This document shows positions 7,375 through 16,327 of a stretch of 64,000 nucleotides of DNA, in pieces. The position numbers and the translations under genes were made by a program. The number at the start of each line of letters is the position of its first letter. Positions within the stretch are counted from its first letter, which is position 1. The notes under the pieces were generated by a model that saw nothing but the letters and a program-made list of their open reading frames with translations, was not told the DNA's origin and ran no database searches. The stretch is from positions 62,001-126,000 of the forward strand of contig JAEDDG010000002.1 of assembly GCA_016293865.1 (NCBI GenBank). The letters run 5' to 3'. The stretch is from Oscillospiraceae bacterium. GTDB taxonomy: Bacteria; Bacillota; Clostridia; Oscillospirales; Oscillospiraceae.

Positions 7375-9312
7375 ATGAAAACGAACAAGCGGACAGATGC
7401 ACCGCGCAGGCCTTCAGATGCACCGGAAAGCAGGCGGTATTCCCGCAGCCCGGCATCTGACCGTACCAGACGGTTATTCCGGATTTTTCTGCTGGTGATT
7501 GCCGCAGTTCTTTACGCTTTGTCGTATGTTCCCGGGCTTCCGGCTGCTGTCCGGATCATTCTGGAGGTTGCCGCTTTTCTGGCCGCCGGTTTTGATATTT
7601 TCCGCAAAGCTGCTGCCGGGATTCTGAGCGGCGATTATTTCAGCGCCAATGTTCTGATGACCGTAGCGGGAATCTGCGCTTTGTGCATCAATCAGCCGCA
7701 TGAAAGCGTCCTGATCATGTTCATCGCGCAGCTCGGAAATCTCCTGCAGGACAAGGCCGTCGCCAGTTCGCACACTGTCATTGAACGTCACCTGAAACTC
7801 TCGGCAGAATCTGTCAGAATCCAGACGCCTGACGGTCTGAAAACTGTCCCCGCGGAAAGCATCCGGCCCGGGGAGACGTTTATGGTCTTTGCCGGTGAGC
7901 GCATTGCGCTTGACGGTGTTGTGCGCTCCGGCACATCAGAAATAGATACTTCAAACCTGACAGGCGACGCGCAGCCGCTGAACGCTGGACCCGGCTGCCG
8001 CGTTCAGGCCGGATGGATCAATATCACCGGTGCAATCAGCGTCCGGGCAACGCATTCAGCTGCTGATTCCGCCGCTTCCCGCGTCGCGCAGCTGGTCGGC
8101 GGTGCAAAGGGCTCAAAGGGCAGTGCAGACAGCCTGGCTGCCAAATTTTCCAGGAACTACACGCCCGTTGTCTTTGCTCTTGCCCTGGTGATTGCGGTCT
8201 TTGTGCCGCTGGTTTTCAAACAGTCATATTCCATCTGGATCCACAGAGCGCTGGTCCTGTTGGTTGTTTCCTGCCCGTGCGCATTTGTTGCCAGTGTCCC
8301 GCTGTGCTATCTCGCGGGAATCAGCGGCGCATCCAGACACGGAATCCTGTTTAAAAATGCCGCTGCTGTTGACCAGCTTTCCAAAACACGCTGTGCAGCA
8401 TTTGGCAAAACCGGCATACTGACCGGCGGACGTTTCTCTGTATCCGAAGTCCGGCCTGCTCCGGGTGTCTCCAAACGGCATCTGCTGACTTTTGCCGTGT
8501 ATGCTGAGGCCGGCTGTGCGCATCCGTTGGCGCAGGCCATTCTGGATTATGCCGGCGTACGTCCGGAATCCGATCTGATTGCCTCTGCTGAGGACGTCCG
8601 CGGCCGCGGACGTCTGGTTACACTCGCCAGCGGTCAGCGCATCGCCGCCGGAAATGTTGTTCTGATGCGTGAGCAGGGAATCCGCCACGAAATCGAACAG
8701 CCTGCCGCCGCTGCCGTTCACATCGCTGCAGCCGGCCGGTATTGCGGCTGTATTCTGCTGGAGGATACTGCGCGCGAGGATGCCCGCGACGCGGTTGAAG
8801 CGCTTTATGACCAGGGCATCGACAAGTGCATTATGTTAACCGGTGACTCCAAGGAAGAATCTGCGCCGGTGGCCGCGTCCCTGAATCTCAGCGAGGTTTT
8901 CTCCGGCTGTCTGCCGGCTGAAAAGCTGCGCGTCATTGAGACCTATCAGCGCAGTTTCCGCAAGCACGGCGGCGGCACGGTCGCTTATATCGGCGACGGC
9001 GTCAGCGATGTGCCTGAGATCACAGCCGCAGATGTCGGAGTTGCACTGGGCGCCTTTGATTCTGAGCCGGCAGTCTCTGCTGCGGACGTTGTAATCACAA
9101 CGCGCGACCTGAAGAAGGTACCGGAGGCTGTGCGTCTGGCCAATTCCGTTTCTCTGATCTGTGCGGAGAATATCGTGTTTCCCATTGTAGTCAAACTGAT
9201 TTTGATTATCTTTGGCCTGTCCGGCATGATCATGCTCTGGACCGCCGTTCTCGCAGACGTGGTGACATCTGTCCTTGCAATTCTCAACGCCATGCGCTGT
9301 CTGAAAAAATAA
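7375..9312 (+). CDS. P1B-type heavy-metal ATPase-like protein with Gly at the phosphorylation site
   Basis: A 645-aa protein with the layout of Zn/Cd/Co or Cu transporting ATPases but no N-terminal metal-binding domain. The membrane metal site Cys300-Pro-Cys302 (VSCPCA) and the His383-Pro384 motif are intact. Catalytic motifs are altered. The phosphorylation motif DKTGTLT reads GKTGILT, with Gly344 where the phosphorylated Asp should be. The actuator TGE reads TGD (196-198), and the hinge GDGxND reads GDGVSD (540-545). A normal E1-E2 cycle is therefore not expected, yet the reading frame is fully open for 645 codons behind a consensus promoter. It could be a metal sensor, a passive channel or an early pseudogene. 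AGGAG precedes the ATG. Confidence refers to the family. Confidence 0.88.
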   Translation: MKTNKRTDAPRRPSDAPESRRYSRSPASDRTRRLFRIFLLVIAAVLYALSYVPGLPAAVRIILEVAAFLAAGFDIFRKAAAGILSGDYFSANVLMTVAGICALCINQPHESVLIMFIAQLGNLLQDKAVASSHTVIERHLKLSAESVRIQTPDGLKTVPAESIRPGETFMVFAGERIALDGVVRSGTSEIDTSNLTGDAQPLNAGPGCRVQAGWINITGAISVRATHSAADSAASRVAQLVGGAKGSKGSADSLAAKFSRNYTPVVFALALVIAVFVPLVFKQSYSIWIHRALVLLVVSCPCAFVASVPLCYLAGISGASRHGILFKNAAAVDQLSKTRCAAFGKTGILTGGRFSVSEVRPAPGVSKRHLLTFAVYAEAGCAHPLAQAILDYAGVRPESDLIASAEDVRGRGRLVTLASGQRIAAGNVVLMREQGIRHEIEQPAAAAVHIAAAGRYCGCILLEDTAREDARDAVEALYDQGIDKCIMLTGDSKEESAPVAASLNLSEVFSGCLPAEKLRVIETYQRSFRKHGGGTVAYIGDGVSDVPEITAADVGVALGAFDSEPAVSAADVVITTRDLKKVPEAVRLANSVSLICAENIVFPIVVKLILIIFGLSGMIMLWTAVLADVVTSVLAILNAMRCLKK

Positions 9313-9370
9313 TGCGTCCCGATTTTGCCGCGCAGGCAAAAAGGGGAGTGCAGGTGCAATTGTAAAAAAA

Positions 9371-9397
9371 GAGGGCCGCACACGCCGTGCGGCCCTC
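9371..9397. terminator. Bidirectional terminator between the P-type ATPase and DUF308 genes
   Basis: GAGGGCCGCAC and GTGCGGCCCTC form a perfect 11-bp stem with A-rich sequence before and T-rich sequence after. It serves the two convergent genes. Confidence 0.93.
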
Positions 9398-9433
9398 TTT
9401 TTATCGTCCGGCGGACAGTGCCGCCGGAAACAG

Positions 9434-9895
9434 TCAGCGGATCAATTCAAGAACGCCTTCGGCGATCAAAAGGATTCCTGATACAACGAATACCCAGGCG
9501 ATTGTCCCGCTCTGATTCAAAAGCAGGCATGCGCCGGCAAGAACGGTCACCGCAGGTTTAAAATACACAGCCAATCCGGCCTTTGCCGGGCGGCCGGCGC
9601 CGGATTTTCCGATATTGATGATCTGAAGAAGTCCGACGATCAGAAGCGCCGCCGCAAAAACGTACAGGGCCAGATTGACAAACACCCATCCGAAAACAAG
9701 GATGCAAACACCGATGACCGCCTGAATCACCGCGGAATTTGTTCTTTTTCCTGTGAAATCAACTATCGCGGAGATCAGTACCGCAGCGCCGAGCACTGTC
9801 AGTGCGATGCTGATTACATCGTTTTTCAGAATAATCAGCAGAATTCCAAGCACAACAGACGCGATTGCCGCAACAGGATTTCCTCTGTTTATCAT
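9434..9895 (-). CDS. DUF308 (HdeD-like) small membrane protein
   Basis: A 153-aa protein made almost entirely of five to six hydrophobic helices with short loops, as in the DUF308/HdeD family. GVLELIR at the C terminus and paired glycine-rich helices such as VVLGILLIIL fit the family. HdeD is linked to acid resistance in Escherichia coli, but the role in Clostridia is unknown and no function is claimed here. It stands alone, convergent with the P-type ATPase gene, and is followed upstream by a recombinase gene in the same direction. Confidence 0.75.
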   Translation of the reverse strand: MINRGNPVAAIASVVLGILLIILKNDVISIALTVLGAAVLISAIVDFTGKRTNSAVIQAVIGVCILVFGWVFVNLALYVFAAALLIVGLLQIINIGKSGAGRPAKAGLAVYFKPAVTVLAGACLLLNQSGTIAWVFVVSGILLIAEGVLELIR

Positions 9896-9977
9896 AAATA
9901 TTCTCCTATTCTCCGACTTTTCTGTTTTCTGGACGCTGCGCCGCCCGCAGCTGCGGCCAGCTGTGCATCAGTCCCGA

Positions 9978-10988
9978 TCATTTCCCGTTTTTCTCCTCAG
10001 GCCTGAAGTCGGCCAGAGGCGAGAGCTCCGCGGCTTTCCGCAGTCCCTCGCTTTCCACATGGGTGTAAATCTCTGTGGTATTCAGATGCTCATGCCCCAA
10101 AAGCTCCTGCAGCGTACGCACGTCCACACCGTTATGGAGCATCAGCGTCGCCGCCGTGTGGCGCAGTTTATGGGAAGAATACTTGCTTGCATCCAGTCCG
10201 GCTTCCAGAAGGTGTTTTTTGACCAGCGCGTGGACTGTGGAACGGCTGATGCGCGTGCGCCGGCTGGAAAGAAAAAATGCGCGCCGCTCAGCAGTCGCGG
10301 TGTCCCTGCGGACGGCCATGTAGTCCTCAATTGCCTGCGCACAGGCATCGTTGACGTAAACGATCCGTTCCTTTCCGCCCTTGCCGTACACGCGCAGGCT
10401 TTCTTTCCGCACGTCGTTTATATTCAGCCCCACAAGCTCGGATATACGCAGGCCGCAGCTGAGAAAAATCATCAGAATACAGTAGTCCCGCTCCTTATTT
10501 GCGCCATCTATGGAGCTGAGCAGCGCACGGCTTTCCTCAAGGCTCAGGTAGCGCGGCAGGGTTTTCGGCTTCTTCGGCGTGTCCATATCCTGCACAGGGT
10601 TTTCTTTCAGCTGGTTTGTCTTGACCGTCAGATATTTATAAAACGAACGCAGCGTGGCAATTTTTCTTGCGCGTGAATTGGCGTTCAGGCCGTGATCCGT
10701 GTCGGCGCTGTTCGGATGCTTTGCACGTTCCCGTGAGAGAAACCCAAGATACTCATACACATCCGAGAGCGTGACTGAACCGACAAATGAAAGATCCACA
10801 TCGCTGATGGAGATCTCATCAAAATCAGTATCCGGAGGAACGCGGCCCTTCAGCACCTTCATATAGCGCAGAAATGTGCGCAGATCGAGATAGTATTCAT
10901 CCACAGTCTTCTGGGAATGGCCCTTGATCGTCTCGTGATATGTCAGGAAGCCGCGGACAACCTCAGGCGCGTCGTCTCTGTAGCTCAT
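9978..10988 (-). CDS. xerC: Tyrosine recombinase, XerC/XerD-like
   Basis: A 336-aa site-specific recombinase. The N-terminal half is a SAM-like core-binding domain (YHETIKGHSQKTVDEYYLDLR). The C-terminal catalytic domain shows the Arg in SCGLRISELVGL, HKLRHTAATLML with the His-x-x-Arg pair, the second His in LGHEHLNTTEIY, and the nucleophilic Tyr there. Xer proteins resolve chromosome dimers at dif, and the chromosomal setting with no phage genes beside it fits a housekeeping enzyme. It is somewhat longer than typical XerC (about 300 aa). A second, more canonical enzyme is encoded at 27916-28812, so this one is tentatively XerC. Its ATG lies two bases after the stop of the preceding oxidoreductase gene, implying co-translation. 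Confidence 0.82.
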   Translation of the reverse strand: MSYRDDAPEVVRGFLTYHETIKGHSQKTVDEYYLDLRTFLRYMKVLKGRVPPDTDFDEISISDVDLSFVGSVTLSDVYEYLGFLSRERAKHPNSADTDHGLNANSRARKIATLRSFYKYLTVKTNQLKENPVQDMDTPKKPKTLPRYLSLEESRALLSSIDGANKERDYCILMIFLSCGLRISELVGLNINDVRKESLRVYGKGGKERIVYVNDACAQAIEDYMAVRRDTATAERRAFFLSSRRTRISRSTVHALVKKHLLEAGLDASKYSSHKLRHTAATLMLHNGVDVRTLQELLGHEHLNTTEIYTHVESEGLRKAAELSPLADFRPEEKNGK

Positions 10989-10990
10989 AT

Positions 10991-12037
10991 TCAGATATCC
11001 CAGCGGACGCGGACCGGCTGGCAGGTTTCCATGGATGCGTTGCAGGCAAGAGCAAAGGCCAGACTTTTGACCGCGTCGGCATACGTTGAGCGGATCTTTG
11101 AACCATCGTTTGCAATGACGGCGTCAATAAACGTCTCGTCGCAGATCAGGCCGGCGTCGCCCTCCTGTGTGAAGGTCTGTACAAGCGCATCTCCGCTGCG
11201 AACCGTACCGTCATCAGAAAATCCCATGGCCCCGGTTGTCTCTTTGCCGGCGGCAGTATAGATCTTTGCATATTCGATAATCGCATGATCCATGCGCGCA
11301 TCCCTGGCGCTGAACGTGATTTTGTTGTCGTAGGCCAGGCCGGACTGCGCATAGCAGCCGGTGCTGATGGTCCCGAGCATTCCGTTTTTGAATCTGACGG
11401 CAGTGACTGACGCATCGTCAATGCTGTATTCCTCCGCTTTGACAAAGCCGGAGGCAGCCATTGAATAAACGGTTTCCGGCTCGCCGCAGATATAGCGCAG
11501 CATGTCCAGCTGGTGAATGGTCTGCTCAACAAGCTGACCGCCTGAACAGCTGCGATTGCGCCACCAGCGCAGATTGGGCAGGCCGCCCATGCGGGCACAG
11601 CTGACATAAATGACCTCATGTTCGCGCAGGAACGCCTGTGTCGGCGGCACAAGATTGCTGTAACGGCACTGAAAGCCCGCTCCGGTAATCAGTCCGGCTG
11701 CCTGCACGCGGTCCCGGATGTCCCTGGCCTGTTCAAGATCCAGTGCCGGCGGCTTTTCGACAAAAAACGGGATGGCGCGGGCAATTGTTTCATATTCAAT
11801 TTCGCCGTGGCAGAACGGGGGAATACAGATAAACACCATATCCGGCTTGACTTCGTCGTACATTCTGCGGAAATCCGTGTATACACGGCCCTGACCGGCG
11901 CGTGCGGCAAAATCTTCCGCGCGTTCCGGAACCGTGTCGCAAAAACCAGCCAACTCTACCTTGTGCTTCAGCTGGAGAAAATGGGACAGATGATATTCGC
12001 CCACGCCGCTGCAGCCGATCATCGCGAGTTTTTTCAT
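10991..12037 (-). CDS. Gfo/Idh/MocA-family NAD(P)-dependent oxidoreductase
   Basis: A 348-aa oxidoreductase with an N-terminal Rossmann fold (MIGCSGVGEYHL, a GxGxxxxx variant), then FICIPPFCHGEI and the conserved VEKPPAL, matching the EKP motif whose Lys takes part in catalysis. The C-terminal half is the alpha/beta substrate-binding domain. Family members oxidise or reduce sugars, inositols and related polyols; the substrate here is unknown. It is divergent from two short-chain dehydrogenase genes with which it may share a substrate pathway, and it is tightly coupled to the downstream recombinase gene. The ribosome site GAAGGGAAG precedes the ATG. Confidence 0.87.
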   Translation of the reverse strand: MKKLAMIGCSGVGEYHLSHFLQLKHKVELAGFCDTVPERAEDFAARAGQGRVYTDFRRMYDEVKPDMVFICIPPFCHGEIEYETIARAIPFFVEKPPALDLEQARDIRDRVQAAGLITGAGFQCRYSNLVPPTQAFLREHEVIYVSCARMGGLPNLRWWRNRSCSGGQLVEQTIHQLDMLRYICGEPETVYSMAASGFVKAEEYSIDDASVTAVRFKNGMLGTISTGCYAQSGLAYDNKITFSARDARMDHAIIEYAKIYTAAGKETTGAMGFSDDGTVRSGDALVQTFTQEGDAGLICDETFIDAVIANDGSKIRSTYADAVKSLAFALACNASMETCQPVRVRWDI

Positions 12038-12142
12038 AAATTTCTTCCCTTCATATCAGAATGCAGTTTCTTTGATTAGAAGTATAGCTTTTGTGCGGGT
12101 GACTGTCAACAAAGGAAAACTGTTTAAAACATCTGTTCTCTG

Positions 12143-12171
12143 TTGACTTGCTTGTTTTTCTGTTATATTAT
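12143..12171 (+). promoter_or_regulatory. Promoter for the SDR gene pair
   Basis: TTGACT (12143-12148) and TATTAT (12166-12171) are 17 bases apart. AAGGAGG follows about 12 bases before the first SDR start codon. Confidence 0.7.
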
Positions 12172-12227
12172 GTGGACAGTTCAAAAGCTGAAGTGAAATC
12201 AGCGTTTGCTAAGGAGGAAATTCGAAA

Positions 12228-13019
12228 ATGAGCGTTCTTGACAGATTTTCACTCAAGGGCAAGAAAGCCCTGGTCTATGCGCCGCAGTTTGAATTCGGCA
12301 CAGATGTGGCCAGCGGTCTCGCCGAGGCCGGCGCCCAGGTCTGGCTCTGCGGTGAAGACAAAGCCGCGCTTGACGCTGCAGCCGCTGAAATGGCCGCTGC
12401 GGGCGTTCCTGCTGCCGGTGTTCACGAATACCACCAGGGCACCGAAGAGGCCGCACAGGCTCTTGCAGCCTTTGTGAAGAGTGAAATGGGCGGGCTTGAC
12501 GTCTATGTGGACAACGGCGCACAGCAGCATATGACCGGCTGGGTTCATTCCTATGAAGAGATCTGCCGCTCTTTTGAGCGCGCACAGCTGGGCCTGATGC
12601 TCACGGTAAAGAATCTCGGCACAATCCTGGCGGAGCAGGGAAGCGGCTCCGTGATCTTCCTGACTGACTATACCGCGCTTGTCGGCTGTGATGTACACAA
12701 CTACAAGGATTGCCCCGAAGAATTCGAAAAAGATTTCTCTGTGGACAACAGCTACATCAAGGGCAGCTATGTAAACTACGCACGTCAGGCCGCAGGCTAT
12801 CTCGGCGAGGCAAACTGCCGCTGCAATGCCATCGCATTCGGTCCGAAGGCCGGCACCAAGCCCGAATCGTTCAACGAAGCGTTTATCAAGCATTCCCACA
12901 TCAGACATCTTGCTTCTGCTGAGGATGTAAAAGGCATTGCCGTGTTCCTGGCATCTGACGCATCTGCGTTTATCACCGGCACCACGATTCCTGTGGACGG
13001 CGGATATACCGCGAAATAA
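12228..13019 (+). CDS. SDR-fold protein with degenerate cofactor and catalytic motifs
   Basis: A 263-aa short-chain dehydrogenase/reductase by length and by its C-terminal end (FLASDASAFITGTTIPVDGGYTAK), which is typical of the FabG-like group. The N-terminal glycine motif TGxxxGxG is replaced by YAPQFEFG. The NNAG motif reads DNGA, the catalytic Ser is replaced in FLTDYTAL, and the YxxxK motif reads YVNYA, without the Lys. It is therefore unlikely to bind NAD(P) and catalyse on its own. The next gene is an SDR that keeps Ser, Tyr and Lys, so the two may form a heteromer with one active subunit type. A strong AAGGAGG site supports the ATG. Confidence 0.82.
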   Translation: MSVLDRFSLKGKKALVYAPQFEFGTDVASGLAEAGAQVWLCGEDKAALDAAAAEMAAAGVPAAGVHEYHQGTEEAAQALAAFVKSEMGGLDVYVDNGAQQHMTGWVHSYEEICRSFERAQLGLMLTVKNLGTILAEQGSGSVIFLTDYTALVGCDVHNYKDCPEEFEKDFSVDNSYIKGSYVNYARQAAGYLGEANCRCNAIAFGPKAGTKPESFNEAFIKHSHIRHLASAEDVKGIAVFLASDASAFITGTTIPVDGGYTAK

Positions 13020-13033
13020 TGGGAGGGCGGAAA

Positions 13034-13834
13034 ATGAATACTTTTGATCTGTTTTCACTGAAGGGTAAGGTTGCCCTCATCACCGGCGGCCGCGCAATGT
13101 ACGGCAAGGGATGCACCGTCGCTCTGGCCGACGCCGGCGCAAAGGTTTATCTGGCCAGCCATTCTGTCGAGGCTGCGCAGGATTATGTGAATGAGCTTCG
13201 CGCCAACGGCGGCGATGTGGAAGCAATTGCATTCAACCAGCGCGACGTCAAATCCATTGACGCCATGGTCAGGGAAGTGGTCGAAAAGGAAGGCCGCATT
13301 GACGTGTTTGTCCACTGCAGCCGCATCATTCCGAAGGGCACCGGCATTGGCTGGTTCCAGGATGAAGCCCAGCTTACGGACGACGTGAATGTCAACTCCG
13401 CCGCATCTCTTTACATGACGCACATTGTCGGCGAGCAGATGATCAAGCAGGGAAGCGGCTCCATCGTCACCTTCGGATCCATGATGGGTCTTGTCGGCGT
13501 GGAGAAGCACAATTACGACGGTGAGCCCGGCATGGGTGACGGCGCTTACGGCCATGCATATGCGCTGTGCAAATCCGGCCTGACCGCATGGGTCAGAAAC
13601 GCTGCCAGCTACTACGGCCGTTACGGTGTGCGGATCAATGCTGTATGCCCGGGCGGACTTGAGTCTGACCGTACGCCGCCGATTTTCAAGAAGAACTACA
13701 GCGACCATACCCAGATCGGCCGGCTGGCCAACGGCGACGACATCAAAGGGCCGCTGCTGTTCCTGGCCTCTGATGCATCGGCTTATCTCACTGGTCTGAG
13801 CATCCCGGTTGACGGCGGCTATACCTGCATGTAA
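13034..13834 (+). CDS. Short-chain dehydrogenase/reductase
   Basis: A 266-aa SDR that should oxidise an alcohol or reduce a ketone with NAD(P). The glycine-rich motif reads TGGRAMYGKG, slightly longer than usual. The catalytic residues are present: Ser in TFGSMMGL and the pair in YALCK. The C terminus reads FLASDASAYLTGLSIPVDGGYT. It begins 15 bases after the stop of the degenerate paralogue, using GGGAGGG as ribosome site; a GTG-like upstream extension is not needed. Both SDRs share the same start pattern (F-S-L-K-G-K), which suggests an old tandem duplication followed by division of labour. The substrate is unknown. Confidence 0.88.
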   Translation: MNTFDLFSLKGKVALITGGRAMYGKGCTVALADAGAKVYLASHSVEAAQDYVNELRANGGDVEAIAFNQRDVKSIDAMVREVVEKEGRIDVFVHCSRIIPKGTGIGWFQDEAQLTDDVNVNSAASLYMTHIVGEQMIKQGSGSIVTFGSMMGLVGVEKHNYDGEPGMGDGAYGHAYALCKSGLTAWVRNAASYYGRYGVRINAVCPGGLESDRTPPIFKKNYSDHTQIGRLANGDDIKGPLLFLASDASAYLTGLSIPVDGGYTCM

Positions 13835-13869
13835 TCGTCTTTCCGGCGTATAATCTGTAAAATACAGAA

Positions 13870-13903
13870 CCCCCTCACTGCCAGAATCCCGTCGGTGAGG
13901 GGG
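13870..13903. terminator. Terminator between the SDR pair and tex
   Basis: CCCCCTCAC and GTGAGGGGG form a 9-bp stem around a 16-base loop, followed by TTTCCTT. The two flanking genes are convergent. Confidence 0.8.
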
Positions 13904-13908
13904 TTTCC

Positions 13909-16062
13909 TTATTTCGATCCGTCTGATGCCCGCATGGACAGGCTGATCCTCTGCTTTTTGACGTCCACCTCAAGCACAACCACCTGCACAATATCGCCCA
14001 CGGACACAACTTCTGACGGATGGCGGATGTATCTGTCTGCCATCCTGGATGTGTGCACAAGGCCGTCGTGGTGTACGCCGATGTCCACGAACGCGCCGAA
14101 ATCCGTAACATTTCTGACTGTACCCGACAGGCGCATGCCAGGCTTCAGATCCTGAATTTCCATCACATCCGCGCGCAGAAGCGGGCCGACCGGATTCTCG
14201 CGTACGTCTCTGCCCGGTTTCATCAGCTCCCTGACGATATCCTGAAGCGTCAATTCTCCGCAGCCGCACTGTTCTGCAAGCACTGCCGCGCCGGTTTCCT
14301 GTACCCGGCTCTCCAGCTGCTGCAGCCTGCCGGATGCAGCGTCCTCCGGTACATAGCCGCATAAGGACAGAAGCTTCAGCGCCGCTTCATAGCTCTCCGG
14401 ATGCACGCCGGTGCGGTCCAGGACATTCTGGCTTTCAGGCACGCGCAGAAAGCCGGCACACTGCTGAAATGCCTTCGGTCCCAGCTTTGGGACATTCAGA
14501 AGTTCGCTTCTTGATGTGAAAGGTCCGTTTTCTTCCCTGTATTTAACAATATTTCTGGCCACCGTTTTGCTCAGGCCGGAAATATGTGCCAGCAGCGAAG
14601 GAGAAGCTGCGTTCAGGTCGGCGCCGACAGCGTTGACGCAATCTTCCACAACCGCATCCAGAGCCTGCGTAAGCTGCGCTTGGGGCATATCATGCTGATA
14701 CTGGCCGACACCAATGGATTTCGGATCAATTTTCACAAGCTCTGCCAGCGGATCCTGCAGCCGGCGCGCAATGGAAATGGCAGAGCGCAGATTCACGTCG
14801 TACTCAGGAAATTCCTCCGAAGCCAGCTCCGACGCCGAATATACGGAAGCGCCTGCTTCATTGACAATTGCATACTGTACTTCTGTGCCGGAGATCACCG
14901 CGGCAACAAGGCGCTCAGCCTCACGGGACGCAGTTCCGTTTCCGATTGCAATCATCTCAACGCCATGCTTTTGGATCAGACCGATCAGAACCGCCTGTGC
15001 CTGCTCAACTCTGCTGTAAGGCGGTGTTGGATAAATCACAGCGGTATCCAATACCTTTCCGATTCCGTCCACAACAGCCAGCTTGCAGCCGTTGCGGTAG
15101 CCAGGATCCAGGCCAAGCGTTACTTTACCGCGAACAGGCGGCTGCATCAGCAGATGCCGCAGATTCATTGCAAAGCTCCTGATGGCACCGGTACATGCAT
15201 CATCCGCCAGTCCTGAACGGATTTCGCGCGCAACAGAAGGGAAGAGCAGGCGGGCATAACCGTCCTCAACTGCCGCACGTACAAAACCTGCGGCGGGCCG
15301 GCCGGGAATGACAAACAGCCGGATAATCGCCAGCAGCGCATCGCAGCCAACAGAAACGGACAGCTTCAGAAAACCTTCTTTTTCACCGCGGTTCAGCGCA
15401 AGCACCTGATGGCCGCGCAGGCGGTTCAGCCGGAAATCCGCGTGATAATAGGTCCGGTAAACCGAATCTTCCGGCCTGTCCTGCTCAGAATGGAGCGTTC
15501 CGGAATCATACAGCGTTTTTCGCAGGATCTGCCGCGCCTGAACGCTGTCAGACACAAGCTCCGCAAGAATATCCGATGCGCCGCTCATTGCTTCGTCCGC
15601 CGTAAAAACGCCCAGATCGGGATTCACATAGAGCGCCGCTGCGGCATTCAGATCGGTCAGCCCGGCCGGCTGCTCAAGAAGAAGCGCAGACAGCGGCTCA
15701 AGTCCTTTTTCCCTTGCAGCAGAGGCGCGTGTCCGCCGCTTCTGGCGAAACGGCCGGTAAAGCTCCTCAACCTCCGAGAGGGTGGAGGCACTGTCAATAG
15801 CCGACGCAAGCGCCTCATTAAGCTGTCCAAGCTCGCTGATGGCAGATCTGACCTCGGCACGCCGCTTTTCAAGGCTGCGCAGATACGACAGGCGCTCATC
15901 GATTGCGCGCAGCATTACATCATCCATACCGCCGTGCTGTTCCTTGCGGTAGCGCGCAATAAACGGGATTGTACAGCCGTCGTCAATCAGGGAAATCACG
16001 CTGTCAATCCTCGACAGGCTGACATGAAACTCATCTGCAAGAATCTGTGAAAGATTGCTCAT
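13909..16062 (-). CDS. tex: Tex-family RNA-binding transcription accessory protein
   Basis: A 717-aa Tex protein, a nucleic-acid-binding factor linked to transcription and RNA metabolism. The N-terminal helical region carries the family mark DGCTIPFIARYRKEQ. The central YqgF/RuvC-like domain includes LGLDPGYRNGCKLAVVD. A helix-hairpin-helix region follows (ARNIVKYREENGPFTSR). The C-terminal S1 RNA-binding domain, from about residue 635, contains GTVRNVTDFGAFVDIGVHHDGLVH with two overlapping motif halves. The length matches the family (700-780 aa). GAGG precedes the ATG. It appears to be a single gene and converges on the SDR operon. Confidence 0.95.
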   Translation of the reverse strand: MSNLSQILADEFHVSLSRIDSVISLIDDGCTIPFIARYRKEQHGGMDDVMLRAIDERLSYLRSLEKRRAEVRSAISELGQLNEALASAIDSASTLSEVEELYRPFRQKRRTRASAAREKGLEPLSALLLEQPAGLTDLNAAAALYVNPDLGVFTADEAMSGASDILAELVSDSVQARQILRKTLYDSGTLHSEQDRPEDSVYRTYYHADFRLNRLRGHQVLALNRGEKEGFLKLSVSVGCDALLAIIRLFVIPGRPAAGFVRAAVEDGYARLLFPSVAREIRSGLADDACTGAIRSFAMNLRHLLMQPPVRGKVTLGLDPGYRNGCKLAVVDGIGKVLDTAVIYPTPPYSRVEQAQAVLIGLIQKHGVEMIAIGNGTASREAERLVAAVISGTEVQYAIVNEAGASVYSASELASEEFPEYDVNLRSAISIARRLQDPLAELVKIDPKSIGVGQYQHDMPQAQLTQALDAVVEDCVNAVGADLNAASPSLLAHISGLSKTVARNIVKYREENGPFTSRSELLNVPKLGPKAFQQCAGFLRVPESQNVLDRTGVHPESYEAALKLLSLCGYVPEDAASGRLQQLESRVQETGAAVLAEQCGCGELTLQDIVRELMKPGRDVRENPVGPLLRADVMEIQDLKPGMRLSGTVRNVTDFGAFVDIGVHHDGLVHTSRMADRYIRHPSEVVSVGDIVQVVVLEVDVKKQRISLSMRASDGSK

Positions 16063-16233
16063 TTTAAACCTCGCTGGTGATCAAACGATCATGGTGTATA
16101 TTAAAGGCACGGAATACCGGTTCCTTCCGAGCGAATAAAGGGGAGTGCTGTATAATCAGGAGAAACCATATCAGAACCCGCCGTTTTGCTCAGTTCGCCA
16201 ACGCAATGGAACCGGCTGAAAAATCCAGTAATA

Positions 16234-16261
16234 ATTGAACAAAATAAAAATTTTGTTCAAT
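16234..16261. promoter_or_regulatory. Perfect AT-rich palindrome between radA and tex
   Basis: ATTGAACAAAAT and ATTTTGTTCAAT form a perfect 12-bp inverted repeat with a 4-base A loop in a 265-base gap. It lies downstream of radA and upstream of tex, so it may be an operator or a weak terminator. There is no GC-rich stem, which argues against a classical terminator. Confidence 0.5.
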
Positions 16262-16327
16262 TCGGGGGAGCTAAGAAACAGTTGATTCGTGCAAAAGCGG
16301 CGCCGCAATGTCTGGCCGCTTCTGCGT

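Noticed and set aside
9978..10988. Integrase of an integrative element
   Set aside because: No excisionase, replication or mobilisation genes are near and no tRNA or att repeat adjoins it; a Xer-type housekeeping recombinase fits better.
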